From: Brevibacillus laterosporus | GTDB lineage: Bacteria > Bacillota > Bacilli > Brevibacillales > Brevibacillaceae | DNA: 64,000 bases | Reading direction: 5' to 3' | Assembly (NCBI RefSeq): GCF_030489605.1 | Contig: NZ_JAUKFY010000005.1 | Location: 186,001-250,000 of the forward strand | Shown here: positions 1 to 9,426 of the stretch, in pieces | Numbering within the stretch: the stretch's first letter is position 1 | How the letters are laid out: every line of letters begins with the position of its first letter | Notes under the pieces: generated by a model | What the model was told of the DNA's origin: nothing | Database searches by the model: none | Seen by the model: only the letters and a program-made list of their open reading frames with translations | Position numbers and translations under genes: made by a program

Positions 1-426
1 GCACAGGTTGGTGTCGAGCATGTGATTGCAGAAGTGTTGCCAGAGGGAAAAGCAGCAGAAGTAACTAAATTACAACAAGCTGGTAAAAAAGTTGCGATGG
101 TTGGAGATGGAATTAACGATGCTCCAGCATTAGCAACAGCAGATATAGGTATCGCTATGGGAACGGGTACAGATATAGCGATGGAAGCAGCCGATATTAC
201 GTTGATGCGGGGCGATCTAAATAGCATTGCGGATGCCTTCACGATGAGCAAGAAAACAATGACGAACATCAAACAAAATTTATTTTGGGCGCTAGCCTAC
301 AATTGTTTGGGGATTCCCATTGCGGCTGCTGGGTTATTAGCTCCATGGCTGGCAGGTGCAGCGATGGCATTAAGCTCCGTATCGGTTGTGTTAAATGCTT
401 TGCGATTGCAACGGGTAAAGCTTTAA
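1..426 (+). CDS. copA: Copper-exporting P1B-type ATPase, C-terminal fragment
   Basis: The reading frame is open from the first base of the window, so only the last 141 codons are present. The fragment holds the end of the P-domain, with the hinge motif [10 protein letters not shown] (Mg2+ and phosphoryl-Asp region), then two membrane segments. The first has FWALAYN and the last has [15 protein letters not shown]. The YN pair and the MxxSS pattern are the Cu(I)-coordinating residues of the transmembrane site in CopA-type ATPases, so copper rather than zinc/cadmium export is the better call. The protein would pump Cu(I) across the cytoplasmic membrane at the cost of ATP. The N-terminal metal-binding domains, A-domain and DKTG site lie outside the window. 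A strong terminator follows the stop codon. Confidence 0.93.
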   Translation, partial: AQVGVEHVIAEVLPEGKAAEVTKLQQAGKKVAMVGDGINDAPALATADIGIAMGTGTDIAMEAADITLMRGDLNSIADAFTMSKKTMTNIKQNLFWALAYNCLGIPIAAAGLLAPWLAGAAMALSSVSVVLNALRLQRVKL

Positions 427-457
427 AAAGAGAAAAAATAATTTGTAAAACGAAAAT

Positions 458-496
458 AAAAAAGATGACTACATAAAACAGTGGTCATCTTTTTTG
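458..496 (+). terminator. Rho-independent terminator of copA
   Basis: A 15-base stem (AAAAAAGATGACTAC paired with GTGGTCATCTTTTTT, one G:T wobble) closes an 8-base loop and runs into a T-rich tract. It starts 32 bases after the copA stop codon and separates copA from the cyd operon. Confidence 0.85.
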
Positions 497-658
497 TTTA
501 TCAAAAAAATAACATTTTTTCAAAAAACTTACCCCTATAAATTAGCAGGTTCATTATCTTTGTTATATAGGTAATTTTCTGAATAGTTTTTTGTTAAAAT
601 GTTACTTTTTGTCGGATAGATGAATCTTTTCAAATTAGATTGAAACTAACGAACTAAA

Positions 659-674
659 TGTGATAAATATCACA
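659..674 (+). promoter_or_regulatory. Fnr/Crp-type (or Rex-like) operator ahead of cydA
   Basis: TGTGATAAATATCACA is a perfect 5-6-5 inverted repeat, exactly the TGTGA-N6-TCACA form bound by Fnr/Crp-family regulators. Its TGTGA/TCACA arms also resemble the TTGTGA-type arms of redox-sensing Rex sites. It lies 93 bases before the chosen cydA start, in an otherwise gene-free AT-rich leader (427-767). Cytochrome bd operons of Firmicutes are commonly controlled by oxygen or NADH/NAD+ sensors, which fits. Which regulator binds cannot be told from the sequence, and I see no convincing -10/-35 pair nearby. Confidence 0.6.
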
Positions 675-767
675 CATGGGGTATGGAACAATCTGAGAAA
701 ATAACGCAAGGATAGATAAAATACCTTTTAGTTAAAAAACTATCAAGAGAGAGGGATGAGGAAATCA

Positions 768-2177
768 ATGGATTTGGATCTGGTAATGCTATCACGTACT
801 CAGTTTGCTTCCACAACGATTTTCCACTTCATCTTCGTCCCATTGACGATTGGATTATCTTTTCTAATCGCAATAATGGAAACGATGTATGTGGTCAAAG
901 GGGAAGAAAAATATAAGCACATGGCAAAGTTTTGGGGCAAGCTGTTCCTGATTAACTTTGGTGTGGGTGTTGTAACAGGGATTCTACAGGAGTTCCAATT
1001 TGGTATGAACTGGTCTAATTACTCAAGATTTGTCGGTGACGTTTTCGGTGCGCCCCTTGCAATTGAGGCATTATTAGCTTTCTTTTTGGAATCTACATTT
1101 ATCGGTTTATGGATTTTTGGTTGGGAGCGTTTGTCTAAAAAGGTTCACTGTCTCTGTATTTGGCTGGTGGCTTTCGGTACGACAATGTCTGCTTTCTGGA
1201 TACTGTTAGCCAACTCTTTTATGCAACGACCTGTAGGCTTTGAAATCAACAATGGTCGAGCGGAGATGAATGACTTTTTTGCGCTCGTTACGAATGGTCA
1301 GCTAATGGTGGAGTTCCCGCATACAATTTTTTCTGCGTTTGCGACAGGCGCTTTTCTAGTAGCTGGTGTTAGTGCTTATAAATTATTGCGTAAACAAGAG
1401 GTATCATTCTTTAAATCATCTTTTCAGTTATCGATTGTGGTTGCACTGATATCTTCTATCCTTGTAGCTGTGTTTGGTCACCAACAAGCTCAATATCTGG
1501 TGGCAACACAGCCTATGAAAATGGCTGCAAGTGAAGCATTGTGGGAAAGAAGTCCGGACCCAGCTCCTTGGACAGTATTTGCTACGATTGATCCACAAAA
1601 CAAGAAAAATGGAATAGAGGTTTCAATTCCATACCTGTTAAGCTATCTATCCTATAGCAAATTCTCAGGTGACCTTCCTGGAATGAATGAGTTACAAGCT
1701 GAATACGAACAAAAATATGGTCCTGGCGATTATATTCCACCTGTTCGCACGACATTCTGGAGCTTCCGCATCATGGTAGCAGGTGGTAGTTTAATGATTC
1801 TCCTTTCAATGATTGGACTCTATCTATCATGGCGCAAAAAGCTAGAGCAGCCAAATAAATGGTTTATGAAATCAATGGTATATAGTATTTCTTTACCATT
1901 TATCGCAAATACAGCAGGGTGGGTTATGACTGAATTTGGTCGTCAGCCATGGACTGTTTTTGGATTGATGAAAACCGAAGATAGTATTTCACCTAGCGTA
2001 TCTGCCGGTGAGGTGTTATTCTCCCTGATTGCCTTTAGTACGATTTATTTGGTTTTGTTCATTGTACTCCTTTATTTGTTCACTCGTGTTATCAAGAAGG
2101 GTCCTTATGCTCTAGTGAAGGCAGAAGCAAGCACAAATGACCCGTTTAATAAGGAGGAAACTCATGCTTTCTCTTAA
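768..2177 (+). CDS. cydA: Cytochrome bd ubiquinol oxidase subunit I
   Basis: CydA, 469 residues from this start. It carries the quinol-oxidation site and hemes b558, b595 and d of cytochrome bd, which reduces O2 to water in the cytoplasmic membrane. The N-terminus has SRTQFASTTIFHFIFVPLT, with the conserved heme-ligand His at residue 20. VEFPHTIFSAF supplies a second heme ligand, FRIMVAGGS the Met ligand region, and FGRQPWTVFG is the CydA signature. The Q-loop is the short form typical of Firmicutes. I chose ATG 768 (preceded by GATGAGGA at good spacing, giving MDLDLVMLSRTQ) over in-frame ATG 756, whose GAGAGG lies directly against the codon. The end overlaps cydB by 14 bases, which suggests translational coupling. 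It is the first gene of cydABCD. Confidence 0.97.
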   Translation: MDLDLVMLSRTQFASTTIFHFIFVPLTIGLSFLIAIMETMYVVKGEEKYKHMAKFWGKLFLINFGVGVVTGILQEFQFGMNWSNYSRFVGDVFGAPLAIEALLAFFLESTFIGLWIFGWERLSKKVHCLCIWLVAFGTTMSAFWILLANSFMQRPVGFEINNGRAEMNDFFALVTNGQLMVEFPHTIFSAFATGAFLVAGVSAYKLLRKQEVSFFKSSFQLSIVVALISSILVAVFGHQQAQYLVATQPMKMAASEALWERSPDPAPWTVFATIDPQNKKNGIEVSIPYLLSYLSYSKFSGDLPGMNELQAEYEQKYGPGDYIPPVRTTFWSFRIMVAGGSLMILLSMIGLYLSWRKKLEQPNKWFMKSMVYSISLPFIANTAGWVMTEFGRQPWTVFGLMKTEDSISPSVSAGEVLFSLIAFSTIYLVLFIVLLYLFTRVIKKGPYALVKAEASTNDPFNKEETHAFS

Positions 2178-3180
2178 TGAACTCTGGTTTGTTTTAATCG
2201 CTGTTTTATTTATTGGCTTCTTCTTTTTAGAGGGCTTTGATTTTGGAATTGGAATGTCTACTACTTTCCTAGCTAAATCAGACATGGAGCGCCGTGTTTT
2301 AATCAATTCAATTGGTCCGTTCTGGGATGCGAATGAAGTATGGCTATTGACCGCAGGGGGAGCGATGTTTGCTGCATTCCCTAACTGGTATGCAACTCTG
2401 TTCAGCGGCTTTTATTTGCCGTTAGTATTTCTTCTGTTAGCGTTAATTGGTCGCGGTGTAGCTTTTGAATACCGTGGTAAAGTAGATAATCCTGTATGGA
2501 GAAAAGTTTGGGATGTGGCGATTTTTATCGGTAGCTTTTTGCCGCCATTCCTGTTGGGTGTAGTATTTGCTTGTCTATTAAAAGGCTTACCAATTGATGC
2601 AAACATGGAAATGAACGCTGGATTGTTTGACATGGTTAATTTGTATAGCGTGATGGGCGGAGTAACTGTTGTTGTTCTTTGCCAGGTACACGGTCTTTTG
2701 TTTGCAACACTACGGACAACAGGTGATTTGCGCTTGCGTGCTCGCAAGCAGGCAAAAATGCTGTTGGTTCCACTAGCCCTTCTATTGGTTATCTTTGGAG
2801 GTATGACCTACTTCATGACGGATATTTTTGCCGTTCGAGGTGGAATACTAAGCGTGATAGCCGGATTAGGTGTCATTGCTTATGTGCTAGCTGGTTACTT
2901 TATTTCAAAAAAACGCGATGGCTGGGCATTCGGTATGACTGGTACAGTGATTGCCCTTTCCATTAGTTCCGTATTTATTGGATTGTTCCCGCGCGTAATG
3001 ATTAGCTCTATTGACAGTATGTTCAACCTAACAATTCAAAATGCATCATCTAGTCCATACTCTCTTAAAATCATGACGATTGTAGCCTTATCCTTGCTAC
3101 CATTTGTATTGGGCTATCAAATTTGGAGTTACTTTGTATTTCATAAACGTGTACATGAGAAGGAGCACTTGGAATATTAA
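2164..3180 (+). CDS. cydB: Cytochrome bd ubiquinol oxidase subunit II
   Basis: CydB, 338 residues, the second core membrane subunit of cytochrome bd oxidase. The N-terminal stretch has the family motifs FFLEGFDFGIGM, SIGPFWDANEVWL and AFPNWYATLFSGFYLPL, followed by further hydrophobic helices (about eight or nine in all). The ATG at 2164 is preceded by AAGGAGG at ideal spacing; an upstream in-frame ATG at 2137 lacks a site and would lie deep in cydA. The gene starts inside the last codons of cydA and its stop shares one base with the cydD start (TAATG), so the operon is tightly coupled. Confidence 0.97.
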   Translation: MLSLNELWFVLIAVLFIGFFFLEGFDFGIGMSTTFLAKSDMERRVLINSIGPFWDANEVWLLTAGGAMFAAFPNWYATLFSGFYLPLVFLLLALIGRGVAFEYRGKVDNPVWRKVWDVAIFIGSFLPPFLLGVVFACLLKGLPIDANMEMNAGLFDMVNLYSVMGGVTVVVLCQVHGLLFATLRTTGDLRLRARKQAKMLLVPLALLLVIFGGMTYFMTDIFAVRGGILSVIAGLGVIAYVLAGYFISKKRDGWAFGMTGTVIALSISSVFIGLFPRVMISSIDSMFNLTIQNASSSPYSLKIMTIVALSLLPFVLGYQIWSYFVFHKRVHEKEHLEY

Positions 3181-4943
3181 TGGGTAAAAACTTACTCGGT
3201 TATAAAGGAATTGTGCCAGTTCTACTAGCAGTAGCTGTGCTTGTCCTTATCCAAAGCTTGTCCATTCTATATCAGGCAAAATGGTTGGCGGAAGTTATTT
3301 CCGCCCTTTTTGCTGGTCAAGAACTACAGGAACTATATATGGGCTTAGGCTTGTTTTTGTTGGCATTTCTTGTTCGTCATATGACCAGCTTGCTGCAACA
3401 GAAAATTGCCTATCGCTTTGCGATGAAAACAGGCAGTGATGTACGTAAAAAATTAATGGAAAAACTATTTTTGTTAGGACCGCGTTTTGCAAAAACACAG
3501 GGCACAGGGAATGTGGTAACGCTCGTGATCGAGGGAATTGCGCAATTTCGTACCTATCTCGAATTGATTATTCCCCGCATGGTTAGTACGGCGATCACAC
3601 CTTGGATCATTCTTGCTTACGTAGCCTGGCAGGATATCATTTCTGGAATTATATTGCTTGTTACGATGCCGATTTTAATTGTGTTTATGATTCTAATTGG
3701 TCTTGCGGCTAAGGGGAAAATGGATCGTCAATGGAAATCATATCGCATTTTATCCAACCATTTTGTAGATGCATTACGTGGATTGGAAACCCTTAAATAT
3801 TTAGGTTTAAGCCGTTCTCATAGCAAAACAATCGAGCGGGTGAGTGATCGCTATCGTTCTGCGACGATGGGCACCTTGCGGGTAGCTTTTCTATCATCAT
3901 TTGCGCTGGATTTTTTCACAATGCTTTCTGTGGCTTGTGTTGCGGTTAGTCTTGGGCTGCGGCTTATTTCTGGGGAAATTTTTCTGCTAACAGGATTAAC
4001 CGTTTTGATTTTGGCCCCCGAATATTTCCTGCCAATCCGTATGGTGGGTGCTGATTACCACGCGACATTAAATGGGAAAGAAGCCGGAGAGGCGATTCAA
4101 GCGATTCTGAAACAGCAGGCAGCTCAAGGCAAGGAAGAAGATCTTAGCGTCACGATAAGCGAATGGACAAATGAAAGCTCTCTGGTCCTTACTTCTATTG
4201 GTTTGAAGCATGAGAGTCAAACAAACCCAATTCAGGAAGAGCAAGCTTTCTTGGAAGCCAAGCCTTCCCTAAAAGAAATCTCTTTTAGCATAACAGGTAA
4301 GCAAAAGATCGGAATTATCGGGGAAAGTGGCGCTGGTAAGTCTACGTTAATTGATGTACTTGCTGGATTTTTAGCCCCCACTTCCGGACAAATGGAGTTG
4401 AATGGACAACGGGTATCTTCGCTGTGTCAAACAAAATGGCAAAGCCAAACAACCTATATTCCTCAGCATCCATATATTTTTTCATGCTCGTTATATGATA
4501 ATGTCAGGTTTTACTCTCCTACAGCTAGCGATGATCAGATAGATAAGGCGATCCAAGCTGCTGGTCTGGGGGATTTATTCAATAGTCTGCCTGGAAAAGG
4601 TGAAGAACGAATCGGGAATGGCGGACGTACGTTAAGCGGTGGACAGGAGCAACGCATCGCTCTTGCTCGTGCATTTTTAAGTAATCGACCTATTATTTTA
4701 TTAGATGAACCGACCGCTCATCTTGATATTGAAACGGAATATGAACTAAAAGAGACGATGCTCTCTTTGTTTGAAGATAAATTAGTCCTGCTAGCGACAC
4801 ATAGGCTTCATTGGATGCTTGATATGGACCTTATCATCGTTTTGGAGCAGGGGATGATAAAAGAAGTAGGTACACATGCAGAGCTGCTTGCCAAACGAGG
4901 AACCTACTATCAAATGATTGCAATGCAAGGGGAGGAAATCTAA
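3180..4943 (+). CDS. cydD: Heme/thiol ABC transporter subunit CydD
   Basis: 587-residue half-transporter with six membrane helices in the first ~310 residues and an ATPase domain after that. Walker A is GESGAGKST near residue 381, the signature is LSGGQ near 485, Walker B is IILLDEPTAHLD near 505, and the switch His is in ATHR. Position directly after cydAB, in a pair with a second half-transporter, identifies the CydDC family. In other bacteria CydDC is needed for assembly of cytochrome bd, through export of cysteine/glutathione and/or heme handling. It probably works as a heterodimer with the next gene. Start and stop both overlap the neighbours by one base. The Shine-Dalgarno AAGGAG sits rather far upstream (about 14 bases), as expected if ribosomes reinitiate from cydB. 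Confidence 0.95.
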   Translation: MGKNLLGYKGIVPVLLAVAVLVLIQSLSILYQAKWLAEVISALFAGQELQELYMGLGLFLLAFLVRHMTSLLQQKIAYRFAMKTGSDVRKKLMEKLFLLGPRFAKTQGTGNVVTLVIEGIAQFRTYLELIIPRMVSTAITPWIILAYVAWQDIISGIILLVTMPILIVFMILIGLAAKGKMDRQWKSYRILSNHFVDALRGLETLKYLGLSRSHSKTIERVSDRYRSATMGTLRVAFLSSFALDFFTMLSVACVAVSLGLRLISGEIFLLTGLTVLILAPEYFLPIRMVGADYHATLNGKEAGEAIQAILKQQAAQGKEEDLSVTISEWTNESSLVLTSIGLKHESQTNPIQEEQAFLEAKPSLKEISFSITGKQKIGIIGESGAGKSTLIDVLAGFLAPTSGQMELNGQRVSSLCQTKWQSQTTYIPQHPYIFSCSLYDNVRFYSPTASDDQIDKAIQAAGLGDLFNSLPGKGEERIGNGGRTLSGGQEQRIALARAFLSNRPIILLDEPTAHLDIETEYELKETMLSLFEDKLVLLATHRLHWMLDMDLIIVLEQGMIKEVGTHAELLAKRGTYYQMIAMQGEEI

Positions 4944-6706
4944 TGAAGCGAGAAGAATGGCTTTTCCCCTACTTGAAAGCTTATGCGAGCAGGTTTGCTC
5001 TTATTGTCCTTTTAGGCGTATGTACGGCTCTTGCAGCCAGTTCCTTGATGTTTACATCAGGCTTTCTCATTTCTAAATCGGCATTACGACCTGAAAATAT
5101 TTTATTGGTCTATGTGCCTGTAGTATTGGTCCGTACGTTTGGGATCAGTCGTGCTGTCGTCCACTATGTGGAACGCTTGGTTGGGCATGATACAATCTTG
5201 CGGATTTTATCAAAAATGCGTTTACGGTTGTATCAGATTTTGGAACCGCAAGCTTTATTTGTTCGTTCACGCTTTCGCACAGGTGATCTACTGGGTGTTC
5301 TGGCTGATGATGTCGAGTATCTTCAAAATGTCTACTTGCGCACTATTTTTCCTAGCATCGTAGCGTTGGTTATGTATGTGATGGTTCTTGCGGTCATTGG
5401 TTGGTTTGATGCGGGATTTGCCTTGTTCATGGCTTTTTTAATCCTGTTATTGCTGTTTGTGTTTCCAGCGATTTCACTGGTGCTGACCAAACAACTCCAA
5501 ACAGAAAGCAAATCAGAACGCAATGGGTTATATCAAAAGCTAACGGATGCCGTTATGGGGATGAGTGACTGGGTAATTAGTGGCAGGGGGGAGCAATTTG
5601 TTCATTCCTACGAGCAGGATGAGGCCAAAGTAGCCCGCATTGACGCTACGTTAAGCGAATGGAGCAAGTGGCGTAATTTCTTAGGACAAACTATTGTGGG
5701 TTGTATCGTTGTAGCCATGTTATTTTGGACAGGTGATCAATATGCTATGGGTGAAATTGCTGTCACATTGATCGCTGCGTTTGTACTGGTAATGTTTCCG
5801 GTGATGGATATCTTTTTACCAATCTCAGAAGCGATTGAGAAAATCCCCCAATATCAAAACTCATTAGACCGCCTGAACAGTATTGATCAGTCAGATGGAA
5901 AAAAACACACAAGCGAGTTCCATTCAAGGATAGATGAGCAACAAATGCAATTAGCTCATAAGGATGCCCACATCCGTATCGAGGAAGTCACTTATCAATA
6001 TGCTCCAGAAGCGCCTGTTGCTGTTCAACAGGTCTCGCTTACTGTGCCGCAGGGTAAAAAAATAGCAATTATCGGACGAAGCGGTGCTGGTAAATCAACG
6101 TTATTAAAGCTAATACAGGGAGCGCTTCTTCCAACTCAGGGGCGTGTCAGCATTCAGGGGATGCCGGCAGATCATTATGGAGAGCATATTCCAACGATCA
6201 TGTCCGTATTAAATCAAAGCCCTCATCTGTTTGATACTACTGTAGAAAATAATATTCGACTCGGAAAGCTCGAAGCGTCTGATGAGGAATTGAGGCAGGT
6301 TTGCCGGCAGGTTCGGTTGGATCGTTTAATCGAATCCTTGCCGGAAGGGTATCAAACGCAAATGAATGAGACAGGGCAACGCTTTTCGGGCGGCGAGCGT
6401 CAACGAATTGCACTTGCACGTATCCTTCTGCAAAATACACCGATCGTATTGCTCGATGAACCTACTGTAGGATTAGATCCTCGTACGGAACGGGAGCTAT
6501 TGCGGACTATTTTTACCACCATGAACGAAAAAACGCTCATTTGGATCACTCATCATTTGGTGGGGGCTGAGCATATGGATGAAATCATTTTTATGGAGGA
6601 TGGAAGGATTGTCATGCGAGGAACACATACAGAATTAATGAACAATGAGCCTCGCTATATGAACCTATATCGTTTGGATCGACCTGAGGAATTTCAAGTA
6701 AAATGA
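4943..6706 (+). CDS. cydC: Heme/thiol ABC transporter subunit CydC
   Basis: 587-residue partner of CydD: membrane domain to about residue 320, then an ATPase domain. Walker A is GRSGAGKST near residue 378, the signature FSGGE near 482, and Walker B IVLLDEPTVGLD near 501. The ATG overlaps the cydD stop by one base and is preceded by AAGGGGAGG. The two half-transporters have the same length but differ in sequence, so a CydDC heterodimer is expected in the cytoplasmic membrane. It is the last gene of cydABCD; a strong hairpin terminator starts about 20 bases downstream. The linker before the ATPase domain is unusually polar and rich in Gln, His and Lys. Confidence 0.95.
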   Translation: MKREEWLFPYLKAYASRFALIVLLGVCTALAASSLMFTSGFLISKSALRPENILLVYVPVVLVRTFGISRAVVHYVERLVGHDTILRILSKMRLRLYQILEPQALFVRSRFRTGDLLGVLADDVEYLQNVYLRTIFPSIVALVMYVMVLAVIGWFDAGFALFMAFLILLLLFVFPAISLVLTKQLQTESKSERNGLYQKLTDAVMGMSDWVISGRGEQFVHSYEQDEAKVARIDATLSEWSKWRNFLGQTIVGCIVVAMLFWTGDQYAMGEIAVTLIAAFVLVMFPVMDIFLPISEAIEKIPQYQNSLDRLNSIDQSDGKKHTSEFHSRIDEQQMQLAHKDAHIRIEEVTYQYAPEAPVAVQQVSLTVPQGKKIAIIGRSGAGKSTLLKLIQGALLPTQGRVSIQGMPADHYGEHIPTIMSVLNQSPHLFDTTVENNIRLGKLEASDEELRQVCRQVRLDRLIESLPEGYQTQMNETGQRFSGGERQRIALARILLQNTPIVLLDEPTVGLDPRTERELLRTIFTTMNEKTLIWITHHLVGAEHMDEIIFMEDGRIVMRGTHTELMNNEPRYMNLYRLDRPEEFQVK

Positions 6707-6725
6707 GAATGCTTGCATCAAAAAT

Positions 6726-6776
6726 GAGGAAGCAGCAAATGGTACGGACACTTTTGCTGACTTCCTCTATTTTTTT
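6726..6776 (+). terminator. Bidirectional terminator between cydC and the ger operon
   Basis: GAGGAAGCAGCAAA pairs with TTTTGCTGACTTCCTC (one bulged base) around a 12-base loop and is followed by TATTTTTTT on the plus strand. Read on the minus strand the same stem ends in CCTCATTTTTG. It therefore probably ends both cydABCD and the convergent germination operon, whose last stop codon lies inside it. Confidence 0.82.
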
Positions 6777-7924
6777 ATGCGATACAAGCCAGAGTGATCC
6801 AGTTTAACATGGACTTGAATGGTTTTTAGTGACGCCTTTGTTAAGGTAATTCCATTATTGTCGGACAGACGCTTCCAGGCTTGAATATCTTGTTTGTACA
6901 GATAATTTTTTAGTGAGTATAGATCAATTCCCTTTTTTATTCCGTGTTGATAGGTATCTCTAATTTCTTGTTTTATTTTCTGCTCTGCCCTTTTACGAAG
7001 CTCCTCCATATCCGCCTTCTCGGATAATTCATCTATTGATCCATGTACCTCTACAGATATGGAAAACCGAGGTTGTCCACTTTGATCAAATGTAAACTTT
7101 ACTTGATGTTCGGGCTTGGAAAAGGACAGATCAGCCAATGGTTTATCTTCACGATCTAGATGAACGAAGGTTTGAACAGTACGGGGTGTCATCCAGCGTA
7201 GACCATTAATTTGCGCAGTTGGAAACCACCCGCCATTGGTCCCCGCTTTGATGGCATAGATGCCGTCTATTTGGAATTGAGGTGTTTTCTTTTGATTTTT
7301 CTTCCATTCCTTTTGGCTAAGACTTAGGGAGGGCAGTAATAAAGTAAGCCCAGGCTCCCTTATTTCGCAAACAAACCGTTGAAACCTTATCGGTTCAATG
7401 ATCGAATTCTGTTTAAAGGGTTCTTCCGGATTATGTAAGATGGTCAGGATCGAAGACAGTCCAAATAATGATGGAGTAGTAAATAAGCTGTCAATAGGCT
7501 TGTCTGAGCCGAAAACCCAAGGGGTGTATCGTACCTCAGGATAACGAAGCAGGCTATCGATATTTGTCAAAATATCTTTCGCTAACACCCTCTCACTTAG
7601 AACAATTCCGGTAATATAATCCCAAACAACACGTAATTGGTTAGATTTGAAAAAACGATTTATGGCTCGGTCAATTGTTTTTCCTTTGGTTTGAGCGGTC
7701 CAGATAGGCTTGTCTACTTTGTTACCAGTTCCTTCCTGCTTAGCGATATTCGTGAAATCAAGCGACTGTGTGTAGATAATAAATTCTCCATCCTTATAAT
7801 CAATCCCGAGTGCTGTCACGTAATTTAAGTCTTGAATATTTTTATTATCCCAACAGCCGGTTAATGAAATCAACAGAGGGATTGTCAATAGAAAGGAGAT
7901 ACATGTCCGATACATCTTCCTCAC
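6767..7924 (-). CDS. Ger(x)C family spore germination lipoprotein
   Basis: 385 residues. The N-terminus is a lipoprotein signal (MRKMYRTCISFLLTIPLL, then LTGCWD), with the Cys as the lipidation site followed by the WD pair common in GerAC-type proteins. Family features include the early motif ALGIDYKDGEF and a C-terminal domain with EELRKRAEQKIKQEI and KGIDLYSLKN. GerC proteins are the outer-leaflet lipoprotein subunit of nutrient germinant receptors in the spore inner membrane and work with the A and B subunits encoded just upstream. The start overlaps the GerA-family stop by four bases. Which receptor paralogue (GerA, GerB, GerK) this is cannot be settled by eye, so no symbol is given. Confidence 0.92.
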   Translation of the reverse strand: MRKMYRTCISFLLTIPLLISLTGCWDNKNIQDLNYVTALGIDYKDGEFIIYTQSLDFTNIAKQEGTGNKVDKPIWTAQTKGKTIDRAINRFFKSNQLRVVWDYITGIVLSERVLAKDILTNIDSLLRYPEVRYTPWVFGSDKPIDSLFTTPSLFGLSSILTILHNPEEPFKQNSIIEPIRFQRFVCEIREPGLTLLLPSLSLSQKEWKKNQKKTPQFQIDGIYAIKAGTNGGWFPTAQINGLRWMTPRTVQTFVHLDREDKPLADLSFSKPEHQVKFTFDQSGQPRFSISVEVHGSIDELSEKADMEELRKRAEQKIKQEIRDTYQHGIKKGIDLYSLKNYLYKQDIQAWKRLSDNNGITLTKASLKTIQVHVKLDHSGLYRIKK

Positions 7925-9426
7925 GCTTCATCACTGCCTTGTCTAGTGGGATCGGTTGTATGCAGGATTTTCGGCCGTTTTCTCATTGCTTTTAAGGGAA
8001 GTGCGATTAACGATTGAAGCATATCTCCAAAGGTTGGCGGAGAGATTGGTGCTAAATAAGGAAGACCGAACGATTCCTGCGTGCTCAGATAAAGCACAAT
8101 GGATAAAACGGAGAGAAAAAAACCGTACATCCCTAAAAAGGACGATACAATGAGTACAAATATGCGCAGGACACTCACCGTTCCGCTCAGCGATTGATTG
8201 ACTAAGGTAAAGGTTGCTACCGCCGTTACTGCAGCAACGACCAAGGTAGTGGGTGATCCAAGCCCAGCACGGATCGAGGCATCTCCAACAATTAATCCTC
8301 CGACTACCGCTACGGTTTGGCCTACTGCTTTTGGCAAACGAACACCAGCCTCACGAAAAATTTCAAACAAGCCTAGCATCAAGAACATTTCCATGGAGGA
8401 TGAAAGAGGCAGTCCAACCCGTGCAGTGGTTACTGTAGCTAACAGAGGAAACGGTAATTGTTCAACATTAAAGGAAATCAAAGCAGTCCAGAATCCAGGC
8501 GTAAAAATGGAAACGATCAATCCAAGGAGCCTGAGAATACGCTCAAAGGTAACAAAATAGAAGGGGAAGTGGGCATCTTCAGGTGATTTTAAGGTCATAA
8601 GAAGATTGGTAGGCCCAATGAGTGCCATAGGAGAGCCTTCAATAAAAATGATAAAGCGTCCGCGCAATAAGCTCTGAACAGCATAATCAGGGCGTCCAAT
8701 ATAATCCAACAGAGGAAATAGGGCATAAGAGGAATCTCCTAAGGCTTCCCCAAGCTGAGAGCTGCTAACTAATGAATCTACACTGATGCTGGTAAGCCGA
8801 TGCCGTACTTCTTCTACGAGTCTGGGATCAATAATATCTTTTATATACAAAAAAGCTACCTGAGATTGACTGCGTAGACCGATCGTAAAGCTTTCATTCC
8901 ACATTGATTCAGAGCGAAGTCTTTTTCTAATCAGCGCTATGTTTATTAAAACGCTTTCTGTAAAACCATCCTTCGGGCCTTTGACTGAAATCTCCGTATT
9001 AGATTCTTCAGGAGAACGATTTGGGGGATCTGAAATATCCAGTACAAAGGCCCGATCATATGTATCTAGAGTAATGATGAGCTTCCCAGTAAACAGCTCT
9101 CGCTCAATTTCTTTTAGATCAATAGGCAAATCTATAGGCTGCATGGGTAAGCTTTGATATTGTTCCAATTCTTCTGATGAGGAATATCTGCTAAATTTTT
9201 TCTGGAGATCGGAAAACACAAACTGCCGATACATTCGAGCATCGATAAGTCCGTCACAATAAAAAAACGAGATAGGCACAGATGAATCTGCGGTAGCAAA
9301 CTGAAAGGTTTCTACTTTTACATCAGCACATTTTGCAAAATAGTCACAGAGAAGCTGACGTATGCTTACGATGCAGTTTGTATTGGTAGGTTGGTTAGGT
9401 TGTTTTGCTGCCTTTTGCATGTTCAT
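7921..9426 (-). CDS. GerA-family spore germination receptor subunit
   Basis: 501 residues from the chosen start. A soluble N-terminal half includes the phrases FFYCDGLID and PRLVEEVRHRL. It is followed by the membrane region with GRPDYAVQSLLRGRFIIFIEG, SSSMEMFLMLGLFEIFREAG, AVVGGLIVGDASIRAGLGSP and the C-terminal APISPPTFGDML, all hallmarks of GerA-type subunits (about five membrane helices). ATG 9426 is preceded by GAGAGG at 5-base spacing; an upstream in-frame ATG at 9471 has no good site and lies inside the GerB-family gene. The start overlaps the end of the GerB-family gene and the end overlaps the GerC-family gene, so the three are one operon. Confidence 0.95.
   Translation of the reverse strand: MNMQKAAKQPNQPTNTNCIVSIRQLLCDYFAKCADVKVETFQFATADSSVPISFFYCDGLIDARMYRQFVFSDLQKKFSRYSSSEELEQYQSLPMQPIDLPIDLKEIERELFTGKLIITLDTYDRAFVLDISDPPNRSPEESNTEISVKGPKDGFTESVLINIALIRKRLRSESMWNESFTIGLRSQSQVAFLYIKDIIDPRLVEEVRHRLTSISVDSLVSSSQLGEALGDSSYALFPLLDYIGRPDYAVQSLLRGRFIIFIEGSPMALIGPTNLLMTLKSPEDAHFPFYFVTFERILRLLGLIVSIFTPGFWTALISFNVEQLPFPLLATVTTARVGLPLSSSMEMFLMLGLFEIFREAGVRLPKAVGQTVAVVGGLIVGDASIRAGLGSPTTLVVAAVTAVATFTLVNQSLSGTVSVLRIFVLIVSSFLGMYGFFLSVLSIVLYLSTQESFGLPYLAPISPPTFGDMLQSLIALPLKAMRKRPKILHTTDPTRQGSDEA

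Noticed and set aside
8198-8560. 120-codon plus-strand frame inside the GerA-family gene.
   Set aside because: Antisense to a clearly real gene and low-complexity (Thr/Ala/Pro) as expected for a shadow frame.
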